Virus record (IMG/VR): IMGVR_UViG_3300017971_000342
Location: 1-53,873 of that record
Source of the DNA: a virus
DNA length: 53,873 bases
Reading direction: 5' to 3' (one strand)
Part shown: one piece after another, positions 29,283-36,610 of the stretch
How positions within the stretch are numbered: the first letter of the stretch is position 1
Layout: every line of letters starts with the position of its first letter
Notes under the pieces: model-generated
Database searches by the model: none
What the model saw: the letters and a program-made list of their open reading frames with translations, nothing else
Told to the model about the DNA's origin: nothing
Program-made: the position numbers and the translations under genes

Positions 29283-29971
29283 TCCTCCTTCCCGTTCGGC
29301 CGCGCGGCAGCGAGCCGTACCAATTGCTCCTCCGTGAAGTCAATCACCTTGAATGGGGAGAACGGAACACCCTCTTTGCGGAGCTCGTCCATCAGGATCT
29401 TCCGTGCCGCCTGCCCCATCATGCAGCCTACGAACTCTATGAAGTGCCGAGCCCATCGTCGGTCGTGACCATGACCGTGCGGGAGTACCGCGTGGGCCAG
29501 CTCATGGAGTACGACGATCTCGCCACCCTTACCACCCTTTTGCCCCATGCCCCAGGAGGAGAGCGTGATGCGTCCGGTGGCGACTTCGTTGCGTCCCTCA
29601 GCGTAGGTCTGCGGCCCACCGCGAGAAACTCGAGTCCCCGGTTGGTACCGAACCACACAGTTCCGGAACAGAGGGAACCGGCGCTGGAACCAGGGCTTCT
29701 CTAGGAAGGTTCGCACATACTTGGCGACCTCTGTGATGTTGCCGAAGGTTCGCTGCTCCACCTTATTGGCGAATCGGTCCTCCGCCCTATAGCATCGCTG
29801 TCGGTAGGAGTCTCGCTGAGGCATTTGACCCTTCCGCCACCATCGGCGGGAGTCAGGAGCAAAGTAACGTTCTCGCGGCCTCGTCACATCAGGATGGATG
29901 TTCAGGCGCTTGCCGAGTCGCGGTTCAACCCTATGACCGCGAACTCCCTCTTTATACTGTAATAGGTCCAT
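29279..29971 (-). CDS. Putative phage zinc metallopeptidase (HExxH)
   Basis: 230 residues, start 29,971 behind GGAGAAGAGCT, following the promoter at 29,994. The active-site helix is IVVLHELAHAVLPHGHGHD with HELAH, then RRWARHFIEFVGCMM providing a likely third His ligand. The N-terminal 110 residues are basic and Tyr/Arg/Trp-rich. This matches the small metallopeptidase-like family known from mycobacteriophages and other phages (TIGR04338 type). Substrate unknown; a host-protein target or self-processing is possible. Confidence 0.72.
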   Translation of the reverse strand: MDLLQYKEGVRGHRVEPRLGKRLNIHPDVTRPRERYFAPDSRRWWRKGQMPQRDSYRQRCYRAEDRFANKVEQRTFGNITEVAKYVRTFLEKPWFQRRFPLFRNCVVRYQPGTRVSRGGPQTYAEGRNEVATGRITLSSWGMGQKGGKGGEIVVLHELAHAVLPHGHGHDRRWARHFIEFVGCMMGQAARKILMDELRKEGVPFSPFKVIDFTEEQLVRLAAARPNGKEE

Positions 29972-29993
29972 AGCTCTTCTCCTTTCTACCTAT

Positions 29994-30023
29994 AGCATAA
30001 ACTATTTCAGGAGCAAAGCAAAA
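29994..30023 (-). promoter_or_regulatory. Early promoter
   Basis: -35 TTTTGC (30,018-30,023), 18-base spacer, -10 TATGCT (29,994-29,999). It is in the 62-base gap between the primase-helicase and the metallopeptidase gene. The leader is short with AAAGGAG and no hairpin. Confidence 0.64.
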
Positions 30024-30033
30024 TCTATTTTGA

Positions 30034-32394
30034 CTAGAACGGTATATTTTCATCGCCTCCTTCCGGTCCGCCTTCCTGCTCACACTCCGGCCACTCGTAC
30101 GGTCCGCCAAACTTCTTATCCCAGTGGTCCCGTGCCTCCTCAAGTGTTGGGAGTCGGTAGTAGTATGGCCGTTGGATTGTTTTGTCCTGGTAGACGACCG
30201 TCTCCCGCCCCTGCCACCGCACCGGAAACTCTCCTGGGCATGCACGAGACAGGAACTGGCCGAGTTTGGTGGCGGAGCCTCGCCTACTGGCGTTACTGAA
30301 CTGCTTGGTATAGTCCGTGTAGTCTGCGGTCAGCTCGTTGACTAGAACGTTCGGCTTCCAGCCGTCGTGCTCCAACAGCACCTTACCATCGAGGAGCTTT
30401 TGATACCACCACTCATCCGTAGTCTCGAAGCTGTGAATCTTCTGATCTCGCAGGGCCTGTGTCTGCGGGAGCTTCCGTACATCAAAACCGGACAGGTCGT
30501 AAGTCAGCAGCATATGGAGCAGCGCCTGGTATCCACCAGCATTCATAGCCTCCTTGATCTTCCGGAAGTAGACCCCGTCCTGCATATGCTTCTCACCAAC
30601 GTCGAGCACGCAGAATCGCCGTTCCTTGTAGCCTGCCGGCACAACCCAGTCCTCATTCGATGCCATGATCAGGTGAAGACAGTTCGCCGTCATCTCGGTG
30701 TCTACACCCTTCGGCTCTACCATGATGGAGTCTTCAGTGACCAGGGTCTTCAAGGTGGAGGCGTGGGTCTTGTCACCAGCGTAGAACGCTTCATCGCAGA
30801 AGAGTACGACACAGTCGCGGAGATGAGCGTTGAAGTTGCCGGTCAGGTGCTTGGCGTTGGACACCGCCAGGAAGTGACGGCCAAAGATCTTGCCGAACGT
30901 CCTTGCGAGGAAGCCCTTACCGACACCTTGATCACCACGTAGCACCAGCGCCGTGTGGCCAGGTGTAGCAGGGTGTTGTACTGCGGAGGCCATCCACCCT
31001 ACGACGTAGTCAAAGAGGGCCTCGTCGTTGCCGCAAACGTTCTCCCAAATGTGTTGAAGATAGAGTCCATGTTGGTTCCCCGGGATCGGCTCTACTGCAA
31101 ATCCCCGCCACATGTTGAAGGCGTCCGTCACCTCATGCTCAGGTGCAAACGTGACCCTCTTATACTGTCGACGGTTCTCATGTTCGAGCCACCACTTGCC
31201 CAGAGGGACGAAGCGGGGATTTCCCTGGGCATCTTGACCCTGCTGGACCCTACGATTCATGTGCATGTTGCGGAAGTCTTCGAAGGTCGATTTGCAGAGC
31301 CGGTGGCGTTCAAGGACTTCGTCCCATTCCTCAAACACCACGCGTGTCTTACCTCCGATTCGCACTACAGCGTAGGTCTCGTTCATCTCCCGCAGGAGTG
31401 GGTCTACCGCGTCCTCTCTGGCCCTTTCGATCTGCCGGATGGCATAGCTCTCGGCGTTACGGCCCATCTCTAATACGGAGGCACTTATGTTGAAGTCTGG
31501 GTCCGTTATGATACTGAAGATGGTCTCGTCGTCGACACCGCCACGAACCAACGCACAACAGACAAAGAACAATGCTTCGCTTCGTGAGGGGAACCGTTCG
31601 TGGTTGTCCGGGTCGTGGCCCTGTACGATAACCACCTTACACAGGTCGGTGACCTCCGCCGGCAAGTCGTTGACGTCATCGATTCTCTTGACGTTGCCAG
31701 AGATCTTTACCTTCTTCGTTGCACCGAAGCCAGACTGTTCCGCCTGGACGGCTGGCGCCGGAGTGAACTTGGACAGGGGATAGACCAGATCTTCCTCAAA
31801 GGAGATGAGGGTGGCGAGCTGAACTGTCCGGCCCTTCTTCCGCTTTCGAGCGTCAGGGCGATTCAGCGTCCCCGGGAGCCGCATGATGCGGTCTACGTTG
31901 TGGCAGTTGTCAGCACCGAACGCGAGCTCAAGCCCCTGGTTGTAGCGCTTCGCGTCCTCGTATAGGGCTTCCTCACCGTCTATCTTCTTCGGCTCCTCGA
32001 GCTTCCAGAAGCCCTGGTATCCGCCTCCCGAGAAGACTATCACGGTAGGCCGAGGCAAGCCGTTTGGAGGAGACTGGAGGATCCCCAGGGCCCTCGCCTG
32101 CTCCTTCTGTATATCCTCCCCGGCCCTCGGGTCTATGTCCACATGCAGCCAATCGAGGGCCTTCACATCCTCCCTCATCGGCTTCTTAGATACGTCGTAG
32201 CGAGTAGAGTTTACGGAGAAGTAGATGTTCCGTTCAGCACCGAAGGCCTGCAACCAGGCAAGCACGTCCTCCGCCTTGCGGAAGGTCTTCGTGTCGATAC
32301 TCTTCTTATCCAGGGAGATGGCGGTGAGAACCCACGGCCCTCCTGGGCACCACTTCTCCAGAAACTCCACAGACGCTTTATAGTTCGGTTGCAT
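30034..32394 (-). CDS. Primase-helicase (AEP-like N-terminus, DUF5906-like ATPase)
   Basis: 786 residues from ATG 32,394. The TTG at 32,406 is less likely. N-terminal 230 residues: ALDWLHVDIDPRAGED with metal-binding Asp pair, PTVIVFSGGGYQGFWKLEEP, and CHNVDRIMRLPGTLNRPD, the layout of archaeo-eukaryotic-type primases fused to helicases. C-terminal ATPase: Walker A GDQGVGKGFLARTFGK (about residue 520), Walker B-like VVLFCDEAFYAGDK, sensor region HLIMASNEDWVVPAGYKERR, close to DUF5906/D5-like superfamily 3 helicases. It would unwind the origin and prime DNA synthesis, serving the DNA polymerase A encoded 4 kb away. Confidence 0.85.
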   Translation of the reverse strand: MQPNYKASVEFLEKWCPGGPWVLTAISLDKKSIDTKTFRKAEDVLAWLQAFGAERNIYFSVNSTRYDVSKKPMREDVKALDWLHVDIDPRAGEDIQKEQARALGILQSPPNGLPRPTVIVFSGGGYQGFWKLEEPKKIDGEEALYEDAKRYNQGLELAFGADNCHNVDRIMRLPGTLNRPDARKRKKGRTVQLATLISFEEDLVYPLSKFTPAPAVQAEQSGFGATKKVKISGNVKRIDDVNDLPAEVTDLCKVVIVQGHDPDNHERFPSRSEALFFVCCALVRGGVDDETIFSIITDPDFNISASVLEMGRNAESYAIRQIERAREDAVDPLLREMNETYAVVRIGGKTRVVFEEWDEVLERHRLCKSTFEDFRNMHMNRRVQQGQDAQGNPRFVPLGKWWLEHENRRQYKRVTFAPEHEVTDAFNMWRGFAVEPIPGNQHGLYLQHIWENVCGNDEALFDYVVGWMASAVQHPATPGHTALVLRGDQGVGKGFLARTFGKIFGRHFLAVSNAKHLTGNFNAHLRDCVVLFCDEAFYAGDKTHASTLKTLVTEDSIMVEPKGVDTEMTANCLHLIMASNEDWVVPAGYKERRFCVLDVGEKHMQDGVYFRKIKEAMNAGGYQALLHMLLTYDLSGFDVRKLPQTQALRDQKIHSFETTDEWWYQKLLDGKVLLEHDGWKPNVLVNELTADYTDYTKQFSNASRRGSATKLGQFLSRACPGEFPVRWQGRETVVYQDKTIQRPYYYRLPTLEEARDHWDKKFGGPYEWPECEQEGGPEGGDENIPF

Positions 32395-32788
32395 TGAGCG
32401 CCTCAATAAGTCCGTTGGTGTCTAGTCCGTTCCTCCACCATATGGTGGCGTGGTGGTACAATTCGCTCCGGGTCGCTGTGCCCAGGTGCTCGGCCGCGAC
32501 GATCCCCTTGAAGAGGAGCCACTCGCGACCACACTGGAGCATGACCCATGTGTTGCCACCGCGCTTGCTGCGACGCTTGTGCCAAGCCCTTTGTTCTGGC
32601 GTCAAGGGATGGTCGAGAGTGACAGGCGTCTCAGGGCGCTTTGGCCAGGCACGGAGCCACTTCAGCTCCACCCAGCCCTCGATGAAGTTGACGTCGGGCG
32701 TCCCCGGTCCTACTGGATTTTCCACCGAGATGGCATCCAGGGACCGGAGAGCCCCGACGACCTTCTGTCTCATCCCTGATTCAGACAA
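32378..32788 (-). CDS. PD-(D/E)XK nuclease (VRR-NUC-like)
   Basis: 136 residues, overlapping the primase gene by 17 bases. Catalytic motif GPGTPDVNFIEGWVELKW gives PD-x(n)-ExK. Later LTPEQRAWHKRRSKRGGNTWV and WLLFKGIV fit the VRR-NUC-like or resolvase-like fold seen beside phage primases. Probably cuts branched DNA in replication or recombination. Confidence 0.78.
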   Translation of the reverse strand: MSESGMRQKVVGALRSLDAISVENPVGPGTPDVNFIEGWVELKWLRAWPKRPETPVTLDHPLTPEQRAWHKRRSKRGGNTWVMLQCGREWLLFKGIVAAEHLGTATRSELYHHATIWWRNGLDTNGLIEALNATEL

Positions 32789-33128
32789 GGGCGATCAACC
32801 CCAGGTTTGCGTCGTAGCGAAGGTCACGCATGGCCTCGCCGCGAGGGTGATCGATGTCGACACAGGCGTCGACGTACTCGGACGCAATCATGCCGTCTCG
32901 GTAGAGAACGAATCGCGGAGCCGCCTTGCCACGTTTGACGTAGTCCGGCTTCAGCAGGAAGATGACCCTCTCCCCGGTCTCGGCGAGCACGGTGCGGACT
33001 GTCGCCAGCGCGTCATCCTTCGAACGGAATTTGGACACCTTCTTGATGTCCTCGTACCGGTCAGCACAGGCATTGTTGACAGCCGCCAACTGTTGTAGCG
33101 ACAAGTCACTCAGGTTCTTCTTTGCCAT
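32781..33128 (-). CDS. Conserved hypothetical protein
   Basis: 115 residues from ATG 33,128 (AGGAG further upstream). It overlaps the next gene by a few bases. Helical start SLQQLAAVNNACADRYEDIKK, then FRSKDDALATVRTVLAETGERV, FVLYRDGMIASEYVDAC and a short C-terminus. Unknown; adjacent to nuclease and dCMP deaminase. Confidence 0.6.
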   Translation of the reverse strand: MAKKNLSDLSLQQLAAVNNACADRYEDIKKVSKFRSKDDALATVRTVLAETGERVIFLLKPDYVKRGKAAPRFVLYRDGMIASEYVDACVDIDHPRGEAMRDLRYDANLGLIALV

Positions 33129-33603
33129 TTTGATACAGCTCCTCATTAGAGTACTCAGTTAATGGCACCCCAGCCTCCTCAAAGAGACTTCGGGACAATT
33201 CACAGGACGCTCCCCAACGAGAGAAGAAGTCCTTACTCGGTTCAATGCAAACGACGCTCCCTATACCGGCATCAAGTATTATACCGGTGCAGCGAGCACA
33301 CGGTAGATGCGTGATGTAGAGAGTCATGAAGGGCATCTCCTGAGCCCCAAACTTCCCAAGCGCCTGAAGAACTACGTTCGGCTCCGCATGGATGACGATC
33401 TCGTTCTTCAAGGGTCGATCATCAAGTCGATGATCATGTGTGATGCCGGTCGGGAACCGATTGGTGCCCCAGACAAGGGCGATACCAGCGTCATTTGCCA
33501 GCACCGCCCCAACCTTAGTGGTCGGGTCCGGAGACTTCGTGGACACGCCAAGAGCCAACCGGAGCAGCCGGATGTCTCGCTCCTTTATCTGTGCAGGTTC
33601 CAC
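33106..33603 (-). CDS. dCMP deaminase family protein
   Basis: 165 residues; start at 33,603 overlaps the previous gene. Cytidine-deaminase fold: ALGVSTKSPDPTTKVGAVLAND near the N-terminus, the zinc motif IHAEPNVVLQALGKFG (HAE), then THLPCARCTGIILDAGI (PCxxC). The zinc ligands His, Cys, Cys and the catalytic Glu are all present. It would convert dCMP to dUMP, the precursor for thymidylate-type enzymes. This fits the candidate dUMP hydroxymethylase encoded at 40,371. Confidence 0.88.
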   Translation of the reverse strand: MEPAQIKERDIRLLRLALGVSTKSPDPTTKVGAVLANDAGIALVWGTNRFPTGITHDHRLDDRPLKNEIVIHAEPNVVLQALGKFGAQEMPFMTLYITHLPCARCTGIILDAGIGSVVCIEPSKDFFSRWGASCELSRSLFEEAGVPLTEYSNEELYQNGKEEPE

Positions 33604-33968
33604 CGTACGATCTCCCGTTTCTTAGTCATGATGGCCAACGCGATAGCCTTGACCGTGAGAGCCCTGTCCTTACAAGTGATGTGAGGACTCCAATTCCGTG
33701 CCGATAGGGACTCAACCCACACCGGCAATTCGATGTTGGTGGGCCGCAGCACCCCCACGGTATGTCGCGGTCCGAACCAGTCCTCAACGTCGAGCTTCAT
33801 CTTGAACTGCCGTAGGTCAAACCCCGACAGCAGATCGTCAACGTTGACAATGAGTTGGCCGAGCTTTCTCGGCGTCAGGTTCGGATAGTAGTGCACCGTC
33901 ATGTGCACATCGGGACGCCGTTCGAACAGCAGCGCCGTGTAGTAGTTGTAGTTGACCACGCCTTTCAT
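33585..33968 (-). CDS. 2H phosphoesterase superfamily protein (LigT/CPDase-like)
   Basis: 127 residues, coupled to the kinase gene upstream (ATGA at 33,965-33,968). Two catalytic H-x-T motifs of the 2H superfamily: HMTVHY at about residues 22-27 and PHITC at about residue 95. Spacing and length fit the minimal family. Related enzymes hydrolyse 2',3'-cyclic or 1'',2''-cyclic phosphates. The overlap with a P-loop kinase suggests the two act together on an RNA, nucleotide or modified-base substrate. Confidence 0.75.
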   Translation of the reverse strand: MKGVVNYNYYTALLFERRPDVHMTVHYYPNLTPRKLGQLIVNVDDLLSGFDLRQFKMKLDVEDWFGPRHTVGVLRPTNIELPVWVESLSARNWSPHITCKDRALTVKAIALAIMTKKREIVRWNLHR

Positions 33969-34462
33969 CCCCTACTCCCATCGATAACACCGATACCGTC
34001 GACCTCCCACTCCTGAAGAGGCTGGTATATCCGTTGTTGGTGCTCTATTATAGACCAAGGGAAATCAGCCCGAGCAGCCCTGGCCCTCCACTCCTCTATA
34101 GGTGGATTCTCGAACGTGACCCAGGTCAACTCCGCGAGCCCTCCCTGGGCAATTTGCATCCACCTGAACCTATCCACCTCAGTAAGGTTCGTCTCCTCAA
34201 TGATGACGTTCTGACCACGATGAAGAAGGGCATCAACTGCGATCTGTAGGATGGAACCTACTCTCGGCTCAACATCGGCGTTGTACCGATCCACGTTGAG
34301 AGCTCGGCGGATGTCGTCACCGCCCAGGATGGTGGCGTCCAGCATCTTCCTGTGGTTATTGGCCCAGGAGGTCTTGCCGCACCGGGAACAGCCTACCGTC
34401 ACATGGACGGTAGGCTTCCGGTTTCCAGGGAGGCGATCTCTTGTCTTGAAGGGCTCATGCAT
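33965..34462 (-). CDS. P-loop nucleotide/polynucleotide kinase-like protein
   Basis: 165 residues from ATG 34,462. P-loop VTVGCSRCGKTSWANNH (about residues 20-35), a GGDDIRRAL segment typical of AAA_33/PNK-type kinases, IIEETNLTEVDRFRW (Walker-B and lid area) and an Arg-rich lid RARAARADFPW. No helical 5-hmdU-kinase domain is fused to it. Candidates are a polynucleotide kinase for repair with the 2H phosphoesterase, or a kinase for hydroxymethyluracil in DNA. The sequence alone does not decide. Confidence 0.75.
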   Translation of the reverse strand: MHEPFKTRDRLPGNRKPTVHVTVGCSRCGKTSWANNHRKMLDATILGGDDIRRALNVDRYNADVEPRVGSILQIAVDALLHRGQNVIIEETNLTEVDRFRWMQIAQGGLAELTWVTFENPPIEEWRARAARADFPWSIIEHQQRIYQPLQEWEVDGIGVIDGSRG

Positions 34463-34880
34463 TAGGGTCAAAGTCCCGGCGCTGGATCTTCATGAACTGT
34501 TCGATACGGGCGATACGGGCGACGGCCTGTTCGATCTCCGCCTTACTCACTGACGTAGGTGGTACGGCTGGAGTCTGAACCTTCCGGACGTGGCCGTCGG
34601 CCTCAGCGCCGAGCCACCTTTCGATCGCCATTGAGATTTGCACCCCGAAGACAGAGCCGATCATTGTGCCCGCACAGTACCAGGGAAAGAGGAATAGGCT
34701 CATGTCTGCTTTGACCAGGCTCCTGAAGGTGAGGAACCAGATCGAGTTGGAGAAGAAGGCCGCGATCAGGTGGAACCGCATGTTGTTACGGTTTCGCGAC
34801 CGGCTCACGATGCTGAACGAGATGTTCTGAATGAACGCCAGGATCAGCAGGGTCAGACTTGCTACGATGTACTCTGTCAT
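34455..34880 (-). CDS. Inner-membrane protein, three helices
   Basis: 141 residues, coupled to the upstream gene. Hydrophobic helices near ASLTLLILAFIQNISF, LIAAFFSNSIWFLTF and LFPWYCAGTMIGSVFGVQI, followed by a cytoplasmic Pro/Val linker and a charged helix EIEQAVARIARIEQFMK. Phages often encode such proteins for exclusion or envelope change. No family recognised. Confidence 0.65.
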   Translation of the reverse strand: MTEYIVASLTLLILAFIQNISFSIVSRSRNRNNMRFHLIAAFFSNSIWFLTFRSLVKADMSLFLFPWYCAGTMIGSVFGVQISMAIERWLGAEADGHVRKVQTPAVPPTSVSKAEIEQAVARIARIEQFMKIQRRDFDPNA

Positions 34881-35140
34881 GATATTCGCTCCCGTTTCTT
34901 GTCAAAGAGGTCTTGCAGGTCGGGATACTGAGAAACGATCTCTTCCTCAAACGGGCAAGTGGCACAACATCGCACCCTGTTGCTCCTGAGGTTCCGCCGG
35001 CAAAGCCTCACATGTGTCTCGAGTTTCTTCAAGTCCATAAAGCACCGCCTTGTGTAGAAGAAGCACAGGCATTCCCAGTAGATGCGGACAAACGTATACC
35101 ACATCACGATGCCGCACAGACCTGTTAGGAGTTCGCTCAC
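34877..35140 (-). CDS. Membrane-anchored Cys-rich protein
   Basis: 87 residues from GTG 35,140, with GTGA overlap to the upstream gene and ATGA to the next, which favours this start over the internal ATG at 35,038. N-terminal hydrophobic helix LLTGLCGIVMWYTFVRIYW, then a basic segment and VRCCATCPFEEEI. Unknown function; second of three consecutive membrane genes. Confidence 0.6.
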   Translation of the reverse strand: MSELLTGLCGIVMWYTFVRIYWECLCFFYTRRCFMDLKKLETHVRLCRRNLRSNRVRCCATCPFEEEIVSQYPDLQDLFDKKRERIS

Positions 35141-35274
35141 CAGTAGATCATCGCATTGACTACGGCCAACAGCGCCGCGATAACTCCGGTCCTATACCGT
35201 CCGTGGCTCAGGTCCCATAGAGACAAGGCCACGAACGGCAACGCTATCGAGATGACGAGCAGTTTACGAGTCAA
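35137..35274 (-). CDS. Small two-helix membrane protein, TTG start
   Basis: 45 residues. Two hydrophobic helices (KLLVISIALPFVALSLW and VIAALLAVVNAMIYW). The TTG start at 35,274 is the only candidate in a frame that opens four codons upstream. The stop overlaps the following GTG (GTGA). It overlaps the end of the phosphoesterase gene. Unknown role. Confidence 0.55.
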   Translation of the reverse strand: MTRKLLVISIALPFVALSLWDLSHGRYRTGVIAALLAVVNAMIYW

Positions 35275-36610
35275 CTTTCACCCTCGTGGTGAACTGGCAG
35301 GCCAGGCCGTCCTCCTTGGTCCAGATGAAAGAGGCACTGGCACGGTTCTTGTCGAGGAAGCCCATCTCATGGTGCCACTTGTCCGAGGCACAGAGGGACG
35401 GGAGCATGCGGATCACGGTATGGCTCCCGGCTGTGTCCGCCTGCATGTACTCTAACTCCATCACCTTGTGGAGATGGCCGGTGTGGATTTCGTGGTGCCG
35501 CGCTGCTGCCCACTCCTTCGGGAAGAGCTCGGCGAAGACGCCACGCTGTTTCTCCCAGAGGGACCGACCCATTGGATGGGAGAAGCCAATACAGCTATTG
35601 CCCCACGGATACACCTTGCGGGAGCGTGGGGAATAGTCAACGGTCACACCCTTGCGATACTGCCCGTCCACGCTCATGTAGTGAGCAGCCAGGGCCCTCG
35701 CCAGATAGTAGGAGGTTTCCGGGTCATGGTTGCCGGGAACCCAGATAACATCCACCGGCGCTATCTGACGGAGCCGTTCGATGCCCTGGAACAGGGACCA
35801 GTATCCTGTCTCGAACACCTTGATCAACCGGCCTTCCATATCCAACCGGTGCTTCGCTGCCGGCGTCGCATAGGACGGGTCGTTGCAGTGGAACCAGTCC
35901 TGGCCGAAGGGCACGAGGATACGCTCGATCTCGAACATCGACGCCTTTCGGATGACGTCCTGGCACGCAAGGTCAAAGAACTGCTCTGAGATCTTCAGGT
36001 CCCAGTTGGCCTCTACCTCAGGTGCCCATGCCAGCAGGCCGTGGTGATGGTCATACGGGCACCACTCCAGGAGGACACCCTCCTTCTTCCGTTTGTAGGA
36101 TACCTTGGGAACCGTGATCTTGCTCGTACGCAGCCGTTCGATGGCTCCCATCGTAGCCTGCTCCCACGGCTTCCGGCGCTTGAGCTGCACAGAGACGTGG
36201 ACGTTTGTGTACGTCACCGGCTTGTGGGTTGATAGCCTACCGGCGACGTTCTTCAGTTTCATCGTTACTTCCGACGAGGAGACGCGACATCGGTCAGCCA
36301 TCCAGACATCCGGATCAACATCGCACGCCTTGAGTAGCTCCCGGGGATTCTTGATGTTCAGCCATCTCGGCTGGTTCCCCTTCTCCTGAACAGAATCGAT
36401 CTTTAGCGTCCCGCCGTTCTGACCGAGCTCCGACACAATGTCGGTCCGCACCTTCTGGGCATTCTGGAGTCCGTACTCAATCTTGACCTTACCAACCGAG
36501 CCAGTCGCAACGCCATGCTTCTCGGCGATCTCTCGCTGGGTCATACTACCGAGGAGAATGTCCTCAGCGATTGCGTCCTTCTTTTCTCCTGGTATCTCAC
36601 GCTGTCCCAT
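35264..36610 (-). CDS. Calcineurin-like metallophosphoesterase with N-terminal HTH
   Basis: 448 residues, start 36,610 immediately after the polymerase stop. Residues 1-50 form an HTH-like domain (LLGSMTQREIAEKHGVATGSVGKVK). The C-terminal half holds phosphoesterase motifs: YDHHHGLLAW as first metal motif, FGQDWFHCND, VPGNHDPETSYY (GNHD) and HTGHLHKVM (GHxH). The first motif departs from the usual DxH. Family members are DNA or RNA nucleases or phosphatases; the position next to DNA polymerase suggests a DNA role. Confidence 0.78.
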   Translation of the reverse strand: MGQREIPGEKKDAIAEDILLGSMTQREIAEKHGVATGSVGKVKIEYGLQNAQKVRTDIVSELGQNGGTLKIDSVQEKGNQPRWLNIKNPRELLKACDVDPDVWMADRCRVSSSEVTMKLKNVAGRLSTHKPVTYTNVHVSVQLKRRKPWEQATMGAIERLRTSKITVPKVSYKRKKEGVLLEWCPYDHHHGLLAWAPEVEANWDLKISEQFFDLACQDVIRKASMFEIERILVPFGQDWFHCNDPSYATPAAKHRLDMEGRLIKVFETGYWSLFQGIERLRQIAPVDVIWVPGNHDPETSYYLARALAAHYMSVDGQYRKGVTVDYSPRSRKVYPWGNSCIGFSHPMGRSLWEKQRGVFAELFPKEWAAARHHEIHTGHLHKVMELEYMQADTAGSHTVIRMLPSLCASDKWHHEMGFLDKNRASASFIWTKEDGLACQFTTRVKVDS

